Both the position numbers and the translations under genes were made by a program. DNA of 64,000 nt from Marinomonas primoryensis. Its GTDB lineage: Bacteria > Pseudomonadota > Gammaproteobacteria > Pseudomonadales > Marinomonadaceae. Under the pieces are notes generated by a model. That model did no database searches. It was not told where the DNA came from and saw only the letters and a program-made list of their open reading frames with translations. Position 1 is the first letter of the stretch. Every line of letters starts with the position of its first letter. The stretch lies in assembly GCF_013372285.1 (NCBI RefSeq), contig NZ_CP054301.1, forward strand, positions 1,784,001 through 1,848,000, given 5' to 3'. Shown here one piece after another: positions 18,168 through 29,135 of this stretch.

Positions 18168-19538
18168 TTAGAGATCCTCAGCTACCTCATTATGTTGTTT
18201 TGAAGAAATGATCCAGATATATAACACACCAAGAAATGCGGAAAGAACCGAAGAAATTAAGATCGATGTTTTTGCAATATGAAGTTGATTAGGCTGCACA
18301 TCAAATCCCAGCGTGGCAATAAATGTGGACATGGTGAAGCCAATCCCTGCAATCAATGAAGCTCCAATAACGTGTTTAAAATTAATGCCAGCCGGCAAAC
18401 TGCCTATATTGTAGCGCAGGCCTAGCCAGCAAGCGCCAGAAATGCCAATAAATTTACCGAGTACAAGCCCAGTAAGGATCCCTAGTCCAACGGGGTGCTG
18501 AATGCTATCCATAAATGAACTTATGCTAAATACTACGCCAGCATTGGTCAGTGCAAACAGTGGCAATATGAATAATGCTACCGGCAAGTCCAATGCATCT
18601 TCCCATCGACGCAAGGGGGTACTGGCTCGTTCAGATAGATCTCGAACCTTCTGTATCTGCTCGTGGTCTTCACTTCGGCCAAGAACGTCCACTTCATGTG
18701 TTTTTTTCTGTATAGAGCTGATTATTGATTTTGCCTTATCAAGCGATTTTTCTGATGTTAGCTTTGGTCTTGCAGGCACCGTCAAAGCAATGGCGACCCC
18801 GGCTACTGTGGGATGAACGCCAGACTTGAGCATCATCCACCAAGTTGCGACACCTCCGATGATATAAAAAAGCGGTTGTCTTACGCTTGCATAGTTAGCT
18901 AGCGCCAAAAAAGCAAGAAGCACAAATGCGCTCGCCAGATATATTATAGATATTTCATGAGTGTAAAATATTGCGATGACAAGTATCGCTCCGACATCGT
19001 CGACGATGGCGAGGCCAACAATAAATGCTAACAAGCTAACGGGGATTTTTTTTCTCACGATGGTCAATACACCCAGTGCAAATGCGGTGTCAGTTGCCAT
19101 AGGTATACCCCAACCGGTTTGTGAATCCAATGACCAGTTGAACAATGAATAAATCACAGCCGGACACACCATTCCACCTAAGGCGCAAAAAATCAGCATG
19201 CGTCTATTGTTTGGATTAGCGAGATCTCCGGCAAGCACTTCGCGCTTAATTTCAAGCCCAAGCAGTAAGAAAAATATCACCATTAAACCATCATTAATAA
19301 TATGCTTAAGTGACGTTTGCAGTTCAAACTCACCCAAAATTAGGCCAATCGGTGTGTGTACCAAATTCAAATAGGTAGAAGAATAAGCTGAGTTTGCCCA
19401 CCAAAGGGCTACGACTGTGGACAGCAGAAGTAACAGGCTAGAGGTTGTTTGGGCACGAATGAAGTTGGAAAATGGATGGTGAATATTTTCTAAGCCACGC
19501 TGCAATACATTTTTAGAGTCGTTGGGCATCTTAGGCAT
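18168..19538 (-). CDS. nhaA: Na+/H+ antiporter NhaA
   Basis: A 456-aa, about 12-helix transporter. The core motifs are intact: MATDTAFALGVLTIV (the Asp133 region), AIVDDVGAILVIAIFYT (the ion-binding Asp pair) and LVLGKFIGISGACW (the conserved Lys in helix X). NhaA exchanges sodium or lithium for protons and sets sodium tolerance and pH homeostasis. The protein is longer than the E. coli form (388 aa). The extra length lies in a charged loop (about residues 250-300, KSLDKAKSIISSIQKKTHEV) between helix groups, as in a known long NhaA subclass. It is convergent with the hflKC-like pair and upstream of a decayed region. Confidence 0.93.
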   Translation of the reverse strand: MPKMPNDSKNVLQRGLENIHHPFSNFIRAQTTSSLLLLLSTVVALWWANSAYSSTYLNLVHTPIGLILGEFELQTSLKHIINDGLMVIFFLLLGLEIKREVLAGDLANPNNRRMLIFCALGGMVCPAVIYSLFNWSLDSQTGWGIPMATDTAFALGVLTIVRKKIPVSLLAFIVGLAIVDDVGAILVIAIFYTHEISIIYLASAFVLLAFLALANYASVRQPLFYIIGGVATWWMMLKSGVHPTVAGVAIALTVPARPKLTSEKSLDKAKSIISSIQKKTHEVDVLGRSEDHEQIQKVRDLSERASTPLRRWEDALDLPVALFILPLFALTNAGVVFSISSFMDSIQHPVGLGILTGLVLGKFIGISGACWLGLRYNIGSLPAGINFKHVIGASLIAGIGFTMSTFIATLGFDVQPNQLHIAKTSILISSVLSAFLGVLYIWIISSKQHNEVAEDL

Positions 19539-20343
19539 CTGAATAAGTTCTATAATAGTGGTGTTAGCTTTGTTGAGAATTCACGCTAACAGGCGTGGCA
19601 CTTCGACTACATAACGCAAATTAAATTATCCTTGTTTATTGGTTTACAAGAAAAATTCTAGCATTACCGCAGATAACTGCGGAGGTTATTTAGGTTGCAG
19701 GAAGTCATGACTGGGTGTCTTTGGTAATCATAAATACTTATATGTGTTGTTCCATGATTAGTATTATTTTATCGCATTTATACGACTAGGCTAAGCCCCT
19801 TCACAGATTCCGGTCGATCAGCTGGTGTGAGCACACCGCGCCGACTGACACCTTGTTGGTTGTTGCATGTACAGCACCGACTAAAGCCATCATCACGCCG
19901 ATGGTTAGATACATCACTGATAGTGGTTGATCAGGAAATTTCGGGTGCTGGCGGAATAGCTTTTCAGGCAGTAGCGGAAATGAACCGCTAGCGGCTGAAG
20001 TGTATCTGTAGTGCTACTGTATATTAAACGGTACTGGCTAGCGAATGAAACTGTACCATTGGGTTTTAACCCTCTTGCTAAACATGAGTTCAAGTTTGAT
20101 GTGACGCATCTTTGAACGCATCCCAGTAGGGACGATAAGGGTGTAAAGATCAAATTAACTCTATAATGATCCCCTTTTTATTACTCTTTAAAGTACTTTT
20201 TTTTAACCTCGAAAATCTACAAGATACTTATGATTAGTTGTGTTGAAGGTAGGTACTTGAAAAACAACAGCGCAATGGAAATCATATGAAAATATCGTTG
20301 ACGCTGGTTAGGATATAACCACTAAGATTTTTACTGATTTGAC
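19539..20343. other. Gene-poor stretch upstream of nhaA
   Basis: About 800 bp with no gene I can support. 19540-19700 should hold the nhaA promoter. 19800-20160 has higher GC than its surroundings and broken frames (minus strand LTIGVMMALVGAVHATTNKV; plus strand ETVPLGFNPLAKHEFKF), suggesting remains of coding sequence of unknown origin. A 79-codon minus-strand frame at 19914-20153 has an unconvincing composition and no ribosome-binding site. Confidence 0.4.
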
Positions 20344-20559
20344 CTATACTTTTTCAGGAATATCTTCAAGTAGCTTTAAAATAATGAGGTTGTTACTTAG
20401 TTTTGCTAAGTCAATGAGGTAGTTTTTTTCAAGGTCTTGCATCGCTTGGTCTGCTAATAACTCTTTTAGCAATTGTTCTTCGTTATTTGCTATGGCTGTT
20501 TTTATAGCTGCAAAGTTCGCAATACTTAGTTTGTTTTTATGAGTATTGTCAGATCCCAT
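20344..20559 (-). CDS. Small helical protein of unknown function, 5' end separated from its RBS by an IS
   Basis: A 71-aa, Leu/Glu/Lys-rich, mostly helical product (for example AAIKTAIANNEEQLLKELLA, then LIDLAKLSNNLIILKLLEDI), loosely like one or two ankyrin-type helix pairs; I do not recognise a family. Its ATG (20557-20559) is directly next to the IS element's target duplication. If the element is removed in thought, the sequence upstream becomes GGAG, 8 nt, ATG, a normal ribosome-binding site that now lies at 21805-21808 on the far side of the element. The gene may therefore be silent or driven from the IS. Confidence 0.55.
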   Translation of the reverse strand: MGSDNTHKNKLSIANFAAIKTAIANNEEQLLKELLADQAMQDLEKNYLIDLAKLSNNLIILKLLEDIPEKV

Positions 20560-20580
20560 TGGTGGTATGGACCCAGTTTC

Positions 20581-21455
20581 CTAGACAGTTTCTAGCTCCG
20601 TAAAATATCGCTTTTCATATTGCAGTGGCGATAATCCATCATTGGATCCATGGTGTCGCTTTGGATTATAAAAGCACTCGATATAATCAAAAATCTCTGA
20701 ACGAGCATCGCTTCTTGTTTGATAGGTTCGATTGCGTACTCTTTCTTTTTTTAACAATGAGAAAAAGCTTTCCGCAACGGCATTATCATGGCAATTACCA
20801 CGACGGCTCATACTGGCTTCCAGATTATTATCTTTTAAGAAGGTTTGCCAATCTTTCGAGGTATATTGAGCGCCTTGATCAGAGTGTACCAGTACTTTTT
20901 TTGTGGGACGTCGCCGCCAAATAGCCATGAGTAAAGCATCAATAACCGACTCCGCTGTTGCTCTTGATCTCATTGACCACCCTACGATCAATCTAGAAAA
21001 TAGATCCACAACGACGGTGACGTAAAGCCAGCCTTCTTTTGTCCGGATATACGTAAAATCAGTTACCCAGACTTGATCTGGCTCTGGGACAATAAACTCT
21101 CTATTTAGTGTATTTGGCGCTGTGTTACGCTCAGCGCCACTATAAAAAACAGGGTGACGTTTGTAGCCTATGAGCGCTTTTAGGCCCTCACGGCGCATCA
21201 CTCTTAGCACTCGATTCTTTCCACAAGACTTACCTTCTCCTTTTAGGTCTTTGGTGATATTGCGGTAGCCGTAAACACAACCACTCTCAAGCCAATGCAT
21301 TTTAATCGTAACGGCAAGTTGGTCATCTTCTTGTTCTCGTCGACTTTTTGGGCGGTCCAGCCAAGCGTAAAAACCGCTCCTATGGACTTGCAGTGTTCGA
21401 CATAAGACAACAATAGAATAGTCGTTGAGCCGTGATTTTATGAACGTGTACTTTT
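20581..21455 (-). CDS. IS3-family transposase OrfB (DDE integrase domain)
   Basis: The catalytic half of the transposase. The frame is open from the A4G site at 21451-21455: KYTFIKSRLNDY, then SGFYAWLDRPKSRR with the HTH_21-like region. The DDE integrase core is complete: Asp in WVTDFTYIRT, Asp in VHSDQGAQYTS and Glu in GNCHDNAVAESFF. It ends PLQYEKRYFTELETV. There is no good independent start; an internal ATG at 21300 would remove the N-terminal part, so expression is expected through -1 frameshifting from orfA, as in other IS3 elements. DDE transposases cut and join DNA at the terminal repeats. Confidence 0.92.
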
Positions 21456-21731
21456 CTTTGACTCCCCGGCAAAGTACACGGCGGCCTCCTTTAGAATGTC
21501 CCTCTCTTCGGTCACCCGCTGAAGCTCCGCTTTGAGCCGTTGGATCTCTGACTGAGCGGAATCTTCCGCTTTTCGACTTGCTTCAGGTTTGCGGTATCGA
21601 GCAATCCAATCATGCATACTTTTGTAACTAACGCCAAGTCGCTCAGCCACTTCAGCAATCTTATAACCACGCTCTGTTACTTGTTTAACGGCTTCAATTT
21701 TGAACTCTTCGGTATAGCGTTTCCCACTCAT
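21438..21731 (-). CDS. IS3-family transposase OrfA (helix-turn-helix)
   Basis: A 97-aa protein. The N-terminal helix-turn-helix of the transposase_8 type (RYTEEFKIEAVKQVTERGYK, AEVAERLGVSYKSMHDWI) recognises the element ends. A leucine-zipper-like coiled coil follows (QSEIQRLKAELQRVTEERDI), leading into LKEAAVYFAGESKKSTRS. Its last codons overlap the orfB frame, with AAAAG as the likely -1 slip site giving the OrfAB fusion. GAGGTG lies upstream of the ATG. Confidence 0.92.
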   Translation of the reverse strand: MSGKRYTEEFKIEAVKQVTERGYKIAEVAERLGVSYKSMHDWIARYRKPEASRKAEDSAQSEIQRLKAELQRVTEERDILKEAAVYFAGESKKSTRS

Positions 21732-21799
21732 AATTCACCTCATCTTTACCTATTATTATATAGCTATGAGATGTCTACAAAAGTGGGTCCATACCATGG

Positions 21800-22101
21800 T
21801 GACGCTCCATTATTAGTTTGTTAATACAGTAATAGCTTGCTTCTAGTACCAACCTTATGACTCAGGCTAGCTGAATGCAACTTTTTTGGAAAACTAGATT
21901 TTAACGTTAATAGGTGTCTAGTAAAGTCTGGAAAGTCCATTAATTGACGACTCTTTTGAAAGCTTGAAGTTAAGAAAACTTATTCGCACCTAATCTAGAT
22001 TCATGTCAGACTGTTTTACGCTGCTATGTATTTTTCAGCTTTAAAAAAAACAATAGAGGTTCGTTTAAAAATATTTATCCAATTGTCATAAGGAGAAAAT
22101 A
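21800..22101. other. Intergenic region between the IS and acnA, with an orphaned RBS
   Basis: The bases at 21805-21808 read GGAG on the minus strand. They are the probable ribosome-binding site of the small gene whose start codon now lies 1.2 kb away at 20559. The promoter of that gene probably lies here too, reading leftwards, and the acnA promoter reads rightwards. AAGGAG at 22090 serves acnA. No other gene is visible. Confidence 0.5.
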
Positions 22102-24846
22102 ATGAACAATAGTTTCGACACTCAACAACAGCTCACTGTTAATGATGAGCAATTTCACATTCATTCTCTCAAGGGGTTTGGCGACAAAGCAAAACGATTG
22201 CCCTTTTCTTTAAAAATATTACTCGAAAATCTACTTCGCAATGAAGATGGCGTGAATGTTAAAGAGCAAGACATTCAAGCGTTATTGGATTGGGATCCAC
22301 ATGCCAAACCCGCAATAGAAGTCGCCTTTACACCGGCACGCGTAGTCATGCAGGATTTTACGGGTGTGCCTGCCATTGTTGATTTAGCCGCAATGCGCGA
22401 CGCGATGGAAAAGCTGGGCGGCGATCCAGCAAAAATCAATCCACTTTCTCCCGTCGAACTTGTTATTGACCACTCAGTACAAGTGGATGGTTATGGCAAT
22501 AATGGTGCGTTTGATCTAAATGCAAAACTTGAATATGAAAGAAACAAAGAACGCTACGAATTTTTGCGTTGGGGTCAAACTGCCTTTGACAATCTAAAAG
22601 TAGTGCCACCAGCCACCGGTATTGTGCACCAAGTCAATTTAGAATATTTAGCCCGTGTTGTGTTTAATGAAGACCGTCACGGCAAAAAGTTTGCGTACCC
22701 AGATACACTGGTGGGCACGGACTCTCATACGACGATGATTAATGGTTTAGGTGTACTAGGTTGGGGTGTTGGCGGCATTGAAGCTGAAGCGGTTATGCTG
22801 GGTCAACCTATTAGTTTACTTATCCCTCAGGTTGTCGGTGTTAAGTTGAGTGGCCGCCTACCAGAGGGCACCACAGCCACAGACTTAGTCCTTACCGTCA
22901 CCGAAATGCTGCGTAACCACGGCGTAGTCGGTAAATTTGTGGAATTTTACGGTGATGGCCTTGCTGACTTACCGCTTGCTGACAGAGCCACCATTGCCAA
23001 TATGGCACCAGAGTACGGTGCGACTTGTGGTATTTTCCCCATTGATGATGAAACTATTAGCTATCTTCGTTTAACAAACCGTGATGAAGAGCAACTTAAA
23101 CTCATTGAAAATTACGCTAAACACCAAGGTCTGTGGCGCAACAATGGTGATGAAGCTGATTACACCGATGCACTTGAGTTAAAACTTGATGATGTTGTAC
23201 CAAGTCTTGCAGGACCTAAGCGTCCACAAGACAGAATAGCTCTTGATAAAGCGGGTGACGTTATTCGCCATCATCTAAAAGACTTTCAAGATGAACGTAT
23301 GGCTCGTCACGATAAAAGTAGTGAAGGGCAAGCACGCATAGAAAATGAAGGCCCAGTAACTAGCCCTAATGAGTCCGTTGATGAAGCGCAAATTAAGGGC
23401 GCTGCCATAGTTAAATTCAAAGGCCAAGAATTTGAGTTAAACGACGGGGCCTGTGTTATTGCGGCTATTACTAGCTGTACAAACACATCAAACCCAAGTG
23501 TTATTTTAGCGGCTGGTTTGGTTGCCAAAAAAGCGAAACAACTGGGTATTAATGTAAAACCTTGGGTTAAAACCTCATTGGCGCCAGGCTCTAAAGTAGT
23601 AACAGATTACTTAGAAAAAGCAGGGTTGATGGAGGACTTAGAAAGTCTTGGCTTTAATTTAGTGGGTTATGGTTGTACCACCTGTATTGGTAACTCGGGC
23701 CCATTAGCGAGTGAAATATCCGATGCCATCCAAAAACACAAACTCATCGTTAGCTCTATTTTATCAGGCAATCGAAATTTTGAAGGGCGTATTCACCAAG
23801 ACGTTAAAATGAACTTTTTAGCCTCGCCTCCGCTTGTTGTTGCCTATGCCATTGCCGGTCGTACTGATATAGACGTATATAAGGAGCCTCTAGCGCAAGC
23901 CGCCAACGGCAAAAATGTTTACCTTAAAGACATTTGGCCAAGTGTCAAAGAAGTCAGCGATCTGGTTAAAGAAACCGTTACTAAAGAAATGTTCGCAAAA
24001 AGCTACGCCAACGTATACGAAGGCGACAGCCACTGGCAGCAAATTCAAATACCGGATGGCAAACTTTACGACTGGAACGATGCGTCAACTTATATTAAAA
24101 AGGCCCCCTTTTTTGATGACATGAGTATCGATCCTCCGGGCATTCCAAGCATTAAAGGAGCACGCTGTTTAGCCAAACTGGGTGACTCAGTCACCACCGA
24201 CCATATTTCTCCGGCTGGTGCGATTAAGGCCGATTCCCCTGCCGGTTTATACTTGCAAGAAAATGGCGTAGAAAAAGCGCAGTTTAATTCTTATGGCTCT
24301 CGCCGAGGCAATCACGAAGTGATGATGCGCGGAACCTTTGCCAACGTAAGACTTAAAAACTTACTTGCACCGGGCACTGAAGGCGGCGTTACTCGCACTC
24401 AACCCGACGATAACTTAGCCAGTATTTACGATGCAGCAATGGCGTATCAAGAAAATAATACGCCGCTTATTATTTTAGCAGGTAAAGAGTACGGAACAGG
24501 CTCATCGCGTGATTGGGCCGCTAAAGGCTCACTGTTATTAGGTGTAAAGGTCGTCGTAGCACAAAGTTATGAGCGAATTCACCGTTCTAATTTAATTGGT
24601 ATGGGTGTCTTGCCCCTGCAATTTAAAGACGGCGAAAGCTATGAATCACTTGGTTTAACAGGGCAAGAGCAATTTGATGTAGATGGCTTGCACGATAAAA
24701 CCGATGACGTAACCCTAGTCGCGACGAATAGCGAGGGTAAAAAAGTCAGCTTTAGTGCCGACGTACGTATCGATACGCCTAAAGAGTGGGATTACTACAA
24801 GCATGGCGGCATTTTACAGTACGTGCTACGTAATATGCTCGACTAA
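22102..24846 (+). CDS. acnA: Aconitate hydratase A
   Basis: A 914-aa AcnA/IRP-type aconitase (E. coli AcnA is 891 aa). It interconverts citrate and isocitrate in the TCA cycle, in the cytoplasm. The [4Fe-4S] ligands are in SCTNTSNP and GCTTCIGNSG. Substrate-binding segments include VGTDSHTTMINGLGVLGWGVGGIEAE, seen at about residues 205-230, and the swivel domain has GSSRDWAAKG. The start has AAGGAG at 8 nt. It is a single gene followed by a bidirectional hairpin. The neighbours (IS element upstream, catabolic operon downstream) do not explain its position, and no prpBC genes are near, so an AcnD-like methylcitrate role is unlikely. Confidence 0.95.
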   Translation: MNNSFDTQQQLTVNDEQFHIHSLKGFGDKAKRLPFSLKILLENLLRNEDGVNVKEQDIQALLDWDPHAKPAIEVAFTPARVVMQDFTGVPAIVDLAAMRDAMEKLGGDPAKINPLSPVELVIDHSVQVDGYGNNGAFDLNAKLEYERNKERYEFLRWGQTAFDNLKVVPPATGIVHQVNLEYLARVVFNEDRHGKKFAYPDTLVGTDSHTTMINGLGVLGWGVGGIEAEAVMLGQPISLLIPQVVGVKLSGRLPEGTTATDLVLTVTEMLRNHGVVGKFVEFYGDGLADLPLADRATIANMAPEYGATCGIFPIDDETISYLRLTNRDEEQLKLIENYAKHQGLWRNNGDEADYTDALELKLDDVVPSLAGPKRPQDRIALDKAGDVIRHHLKDFQDERMARHDKSSEGQARIENEGPVTSPNESVDEAQIKGAAIVKFKGQEFELNDGACVIAAITSCTNTSNPSVILAAGLVAKKAKQLGINVKPWVKTSLAPGSKVVTDYLEKAGLMEDLESLGFNLVGYGCTTCIGNSGPLASEISDAIQKHKLIVSSILSGNRNFEGRIHQDVKMNFLASPPLVVAYAIAGRTDIDVYKEPLAQAANGKNVYLKDIWPSVKEVSDLVKETVTKEMFAKSYANVYEGDSHWQQIQIPDGKLYDWNDASTYIKKAPFFDDMSIDPPGIPSIKGARCLAKLGDSVTTDHISPAGAIKADSPAGLYLQENGVEKAQFNSYGSRRGNHEVMMRGTFANVRLKNLLAPGTEGGVTRTQPDDNLASIYDAAMAYQENNTPLIILAGKEYGTGSSRDWAAKGSLLLGVKVVVAQSYERIHRSNLIGMGVLPLQFKDGESYESLGLTGQEQFDVDGLHDKTDDVTLVATNSEGKKVSFSADVRIDTPKEWDYYKHGGILQYVLRNMLD

Positions 24847-24950
24847 CCTTAAAAAGCCTTGGGGGTCTGCGATGAGGTCGAGCTATCGTACTAAATTGCT
24901 TGAACGCTTTAAAAAAGGCATCCCAACTTAGCGATGTTATCGTTTTATTG

Positions 24951-24985
24951 TCACTAAACAAGGCTAATTAGCCTTTTTTAGTGAC
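24951..24985. terminator. Bidirectional terminator between acnA and the LysR gene
   Basis: The palindromic core AAGGCTAATTAGCCTT is extended by TCACTAAA on the left and TTTAGTGA on the right, with a T6 run on the plus strand. It overlaps the last codons of the minus-strand LysR gene (stop at 24978). It is placed to end acnA transcription. Confidence 0.75.
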
Positions 24986-25883
24986 TTTGAGGGTCAGATA
25001 AGGCATTGGCTATAAGGTTGCGAAACCAACGATGAGACAAGGATTGGTTGTGACGAGACTGCCAGTGTAAAGCGACTTCAAAAGCGGGTACTGTAAAAGG
25101 TAATTCGTATATTTTCAGCGGATTACTTTCAGAAAAGAAGGTGGCAATTTTATATGGCAGTATTGCGATTAGTTCGGTTTTTGCTAGAACTGATGGCAAA
25201 ATTGAAAAGTGAGATACTTCTAAACTGACTTTACGTTTTTCTCCTAAACGTGAAAGAACTTCTTCTGTGGCGCCATGCCCTTGACTTCGAGTAACCAAAG
25301 CGTGCTTGTGTGACATGAATTGCAGCATGGTTAATTCATGGCTCAGTGGTGCAAATTTTTCATTGATAATACAGACATAGCGCTCTTCAAATATGATGTG
25401 GCGTTCGATATTTTGATTATTTAGCTGCCTGCTGCATATCACAGCATCGATCTTTCCTGATGACATCCATTCATCCACTTTATCTATTTCAAGCGGTACG
25501 ACTTCCATTTCGACATTAGGGGCTTCTTTTTGCAAGCGGGCAAAAATAGGTGGAAGCAGCGCCATTTCGCCTAAGTCTGTCATGGCAACACAAAAACGTT
25601 TTTGCGACTGAGCAGGATCAAAATGCAGCACGTTGGCTATGGTATTTTCTATCTTGCTGAGGGATTGGTTTAACTCATCATAAAGTTGTAGAGCCGTTGC
25701 CGTGGGCTCCATACCACCTTTTGTTTTGATAAATAGGCGGTCTTTAAATATGTCTCTCAATCTCGATAGTGCATAGCTAACCGATGGTTGAGTCACAAAG
25801 AGTTGTTCCGCTGTTATGGTCACACTTCGAGTGTCGTAAAGCATTACAAAAGTGCGAATAAGATTCAGATCTATATTAGCCAT
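24978..25883 (-). CDS. LysR-family transcriptional regulator
   Basis: A 301-aa regulator. The N-terminal winged helix-turn-helix is typical (MANIDLNLIRTFVMLYDTRS, then TAEQLFVTQPSVSYALSRLR and a FLI-KTKGG wing). The C-terminal two-lobed effector domain occupies residues about 90-295. It is transcribed divergently from the benzoylformate decarboxylase gene with a 101-bp shared spacer, the standard LysR layout, so it most likely controls that operon in response to an aromatic 2-oxo acid or a related compound. The effector is an inference from the neighbours. Confidence 0.92.
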   Translation of the reverse strand: MANIDLNLIRTFVMLYDTRSVTITAEQLFVTQPSVSYALSRLRDIFKDRLFIKTKGGMEPTATALQLYDELNQSLSKIENTIANVLHFDPAQSQKRFCVAMTDLGEMALLPPIFARLQKEAPNVEMEVVPLEIDKVDEWMSSGKIDAVICSRQLNNQNIERHIIFEERYVCIINEKFAPLSHELTMLQFMSHKHALVTRSQGHGATEEVLSRLGEKRKVSLEVSHFSILPSVLAKTELIAILPYKIATFFSESNPLKIYELPFTVPAFEVALHWQSRHNQSLSHRWFRNLIANALSDPQSH

Positions 25884-25915
25884 AATAAATACTATCTATT
25901 TCGGTTAGAAAAACT

Positions 25916-27571
<1,656 letters not shown>

Positions 27572-27629
27572 AAAACAAGTTTTAGATAAAATTGCCGAAA
27601 AATAAAATGAACCCAAAAAAAGGTGAATT

Positions 27630-29081
27630 ATGAAAACACATCAACTTTTAATCGCAGGTGAAGCACGTAGCGCAGCGGCCAATGCCACCTTCCAGCGCAT
27701 GAATCCATTGAGTGGCCAAGTCGTTACTGACGCGGCGGCGGCATCGATTGCCGATGCGAATGCCGCTGTAGACGCTGCATCTGTGGCTTTTGAAACATGG
27801 TCAGATTCGAGCGTCGGTGAGCGTAGACGCTTGTTGCTTAAGGCCGCTGACTTGATGGAATCCTACAAAGATGCGTTTATCGAATGCATGGTTGAAGAAA
27901 CAGGATCTACGCCTACTTGGGCTGGTTTTAACGTGATGGTTGCTGCTGGCGTGTTGCGTGAAGCCGCGTCACTAACCTCGCAAATTGGTGGTGACATTAT
28001 TCCGTCTAATGTTCCTGACAGTCTTGCCATGGGTATTCGTGTGCCTTGCGGTGTAGTAGTTGGGATTGCTCCCTGGAATGCACCTATTATTTTGGCAACT
28101 CGTGCCATCGCTACCCCTATTGCATGTGGTAACACGGTAATTTTAAAAGCTTCCGAGCAATGTCCGGCGACACATCATTTGATTGGTCAGGTGTTGATAG
28201 AAGCGGGGCTTGGTAATGGGATCGTTAACGTAATTACCAATGCACCAAAGGACGCTGCGGACGTAGTGGGTGCATTGATTGATGCACCTGCAGTGCGTCG
28301 GATCAACTTTACTGGTTCCACAGCAGTAGGGCGAATTATTGCTGAACGAGCGGCTCGTCATCTTAAGCCTGTGTTGCTGGAGTTGGGGGGTAAAGCACCG
28401 TTTATTGTGCTGGAAGATGCCGATATTGATGCTGCTGTAGAGGCTGCAGCGTTTGGTGCTTTCTTCAACCAAGGGCAGATCTGTATGTCTACTGAGCGTT
28501 TGATTGTCGTCGAGTCAGTTGCAGACGAATTCGCACAGAAGTTAGCATCAAAAGCGGCCACGTTGAAAGCCGGCGACCCTTTGGATACAAGCAATGCATT
28601 GGGTACCTTGATTGCAGCTGAAGCAGGTAAAAAATTGAATGGTCTTTTGGCGGATGCGCTTGCTAAAGGCGCGTCACTACTCAGTGGCGGTAAAGCGGAA
28701 GGCGTTGTCATGCCAGCAACGCTGATCGATAACGTTACATCACAGATGCGTATTTATACTGAAGAATCATTTGGGCCTATGGTCGCAATGATGCGCGTAA
28801 AAAATGAAGAAGAAGCTATTTGTATCGCAAATGATAGTGAGTATGGTCTGTCTGCTGCGGTGTTTAGCAAAGACCTAGCGCGAGCGATGAAAGTTGCTAA
28901 GAGAATAGAAAGCGGCATTTGCCATATTAATGCACCCACCGTTCACGATGAACCTCAGATGCCATTTGGTGGTGTTAAATCCAGTGGTTATGGGCGATTC
29001 GGTGGGAAGTATGGCATCGAAGAGTTTACCGAATTACGTTGGATGACGGTCCAGATGGGACCAAGACATTATCCGATCTAG
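27630..29081 (+). CDS. NAD(P)-dependent aldehyde dehydrogenase, probably for benzaldehyde/aromatic aldehydes
   Basis: A 483-aa ALDH-superfamily enzyme. The NAD-binding segment is GIAPWNAPIILATRAIATPIACGN, with FTGSTAVGR at the Rossmann turn. The general base Glu is in LLELGGKAPFIVL, the catalytic Cys in FNQGQICMSTER, and the C-terminal cofactor segment is ESFGPM and PFGGVKSSGYGRFGG. The closest family types are vanillin/salicylaldehyde/benzaldehyde dehydrogenases. Next to benzoylformate decarboxylase it should oxidise the resulting benzaldehyde (or a substituted form) to the benzoate. AAGGTG lies before the ATG. Substrate is inferred from the neighbour. Confidence 0.88.
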   Translation: MKTHQLLIAGEARSAAANATFQRMNPLSGQVVTDAAAASIADANAAVDAASVAFETWSDSSVGERRRLLLKAADLMESYKDAFIECMVEETGSTPTWAGFNVMVAAGVLREAASLTSQIGGDIIPSNVPDSLAMGIRVPCGVVVGIAPWNAPIILATRAIATPIACGNTVILKASEQCPATHHLIGQVLIEAGLGNGIVNVITNAPKDAADVVGALIDAPAVRRINFTGSTAVGRIIAERAARHLKPVLLELGGKAPFIVLEDADIDAAVEAAAFGAFFNQGQICMSTERLIVVESVADEFAQKLASKAATLKAGDPLDTSNALGTLIAAEAGKKLNGLLADALAKGASLLSGGKAEGVVMPATLIDNVTSQMRIYTEESFGPMVAMMRVKNEEEAICIANDSEYGLSAAVFSKDLARAMKVAKRIESGICHINAPTVHDEPQMPFGGVKSSGYGRFGGKYGIEEFTELRWMTVQMGPRHYPI

Positions 29082-29135
29082 TCATTTTTAATAACCATCA
29101 ATGGGTGGTTAGTGTCTTAAGGTAGGGGCGACATT

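Larger units (their letters stand above)
20563..21796 (-). mobile_element. IS3-family insertion sequence, complete
   Basis: A 1,234-bp element with perfect 12-bp ends TGGTATGGACCC (20563-20574) and its complement (21785-21796). The similarity goes on more loosely inside (CAGTTTCCTAGACAG against CACTTTTGTAGACA). TGG directly flanks both ends (20560-20562 and 21797-21799), consistent with a 3-bp target duplication. It carries orfA and orfB on the minus strand with an A4G slippage site, the normal IS3 layout, and both frames are intact, so it may be active. The exact ends could be a few bases shorter (TGGACCC...GGGTCCA). Confidence 0.9.

Noticed and set aside
19914-20153. 79-codon minus-strand frame
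   Set aside because: Unlikely composition (Ser/Thr/Cys-rich), no ribosome-binding site, lies in decayed sequence.
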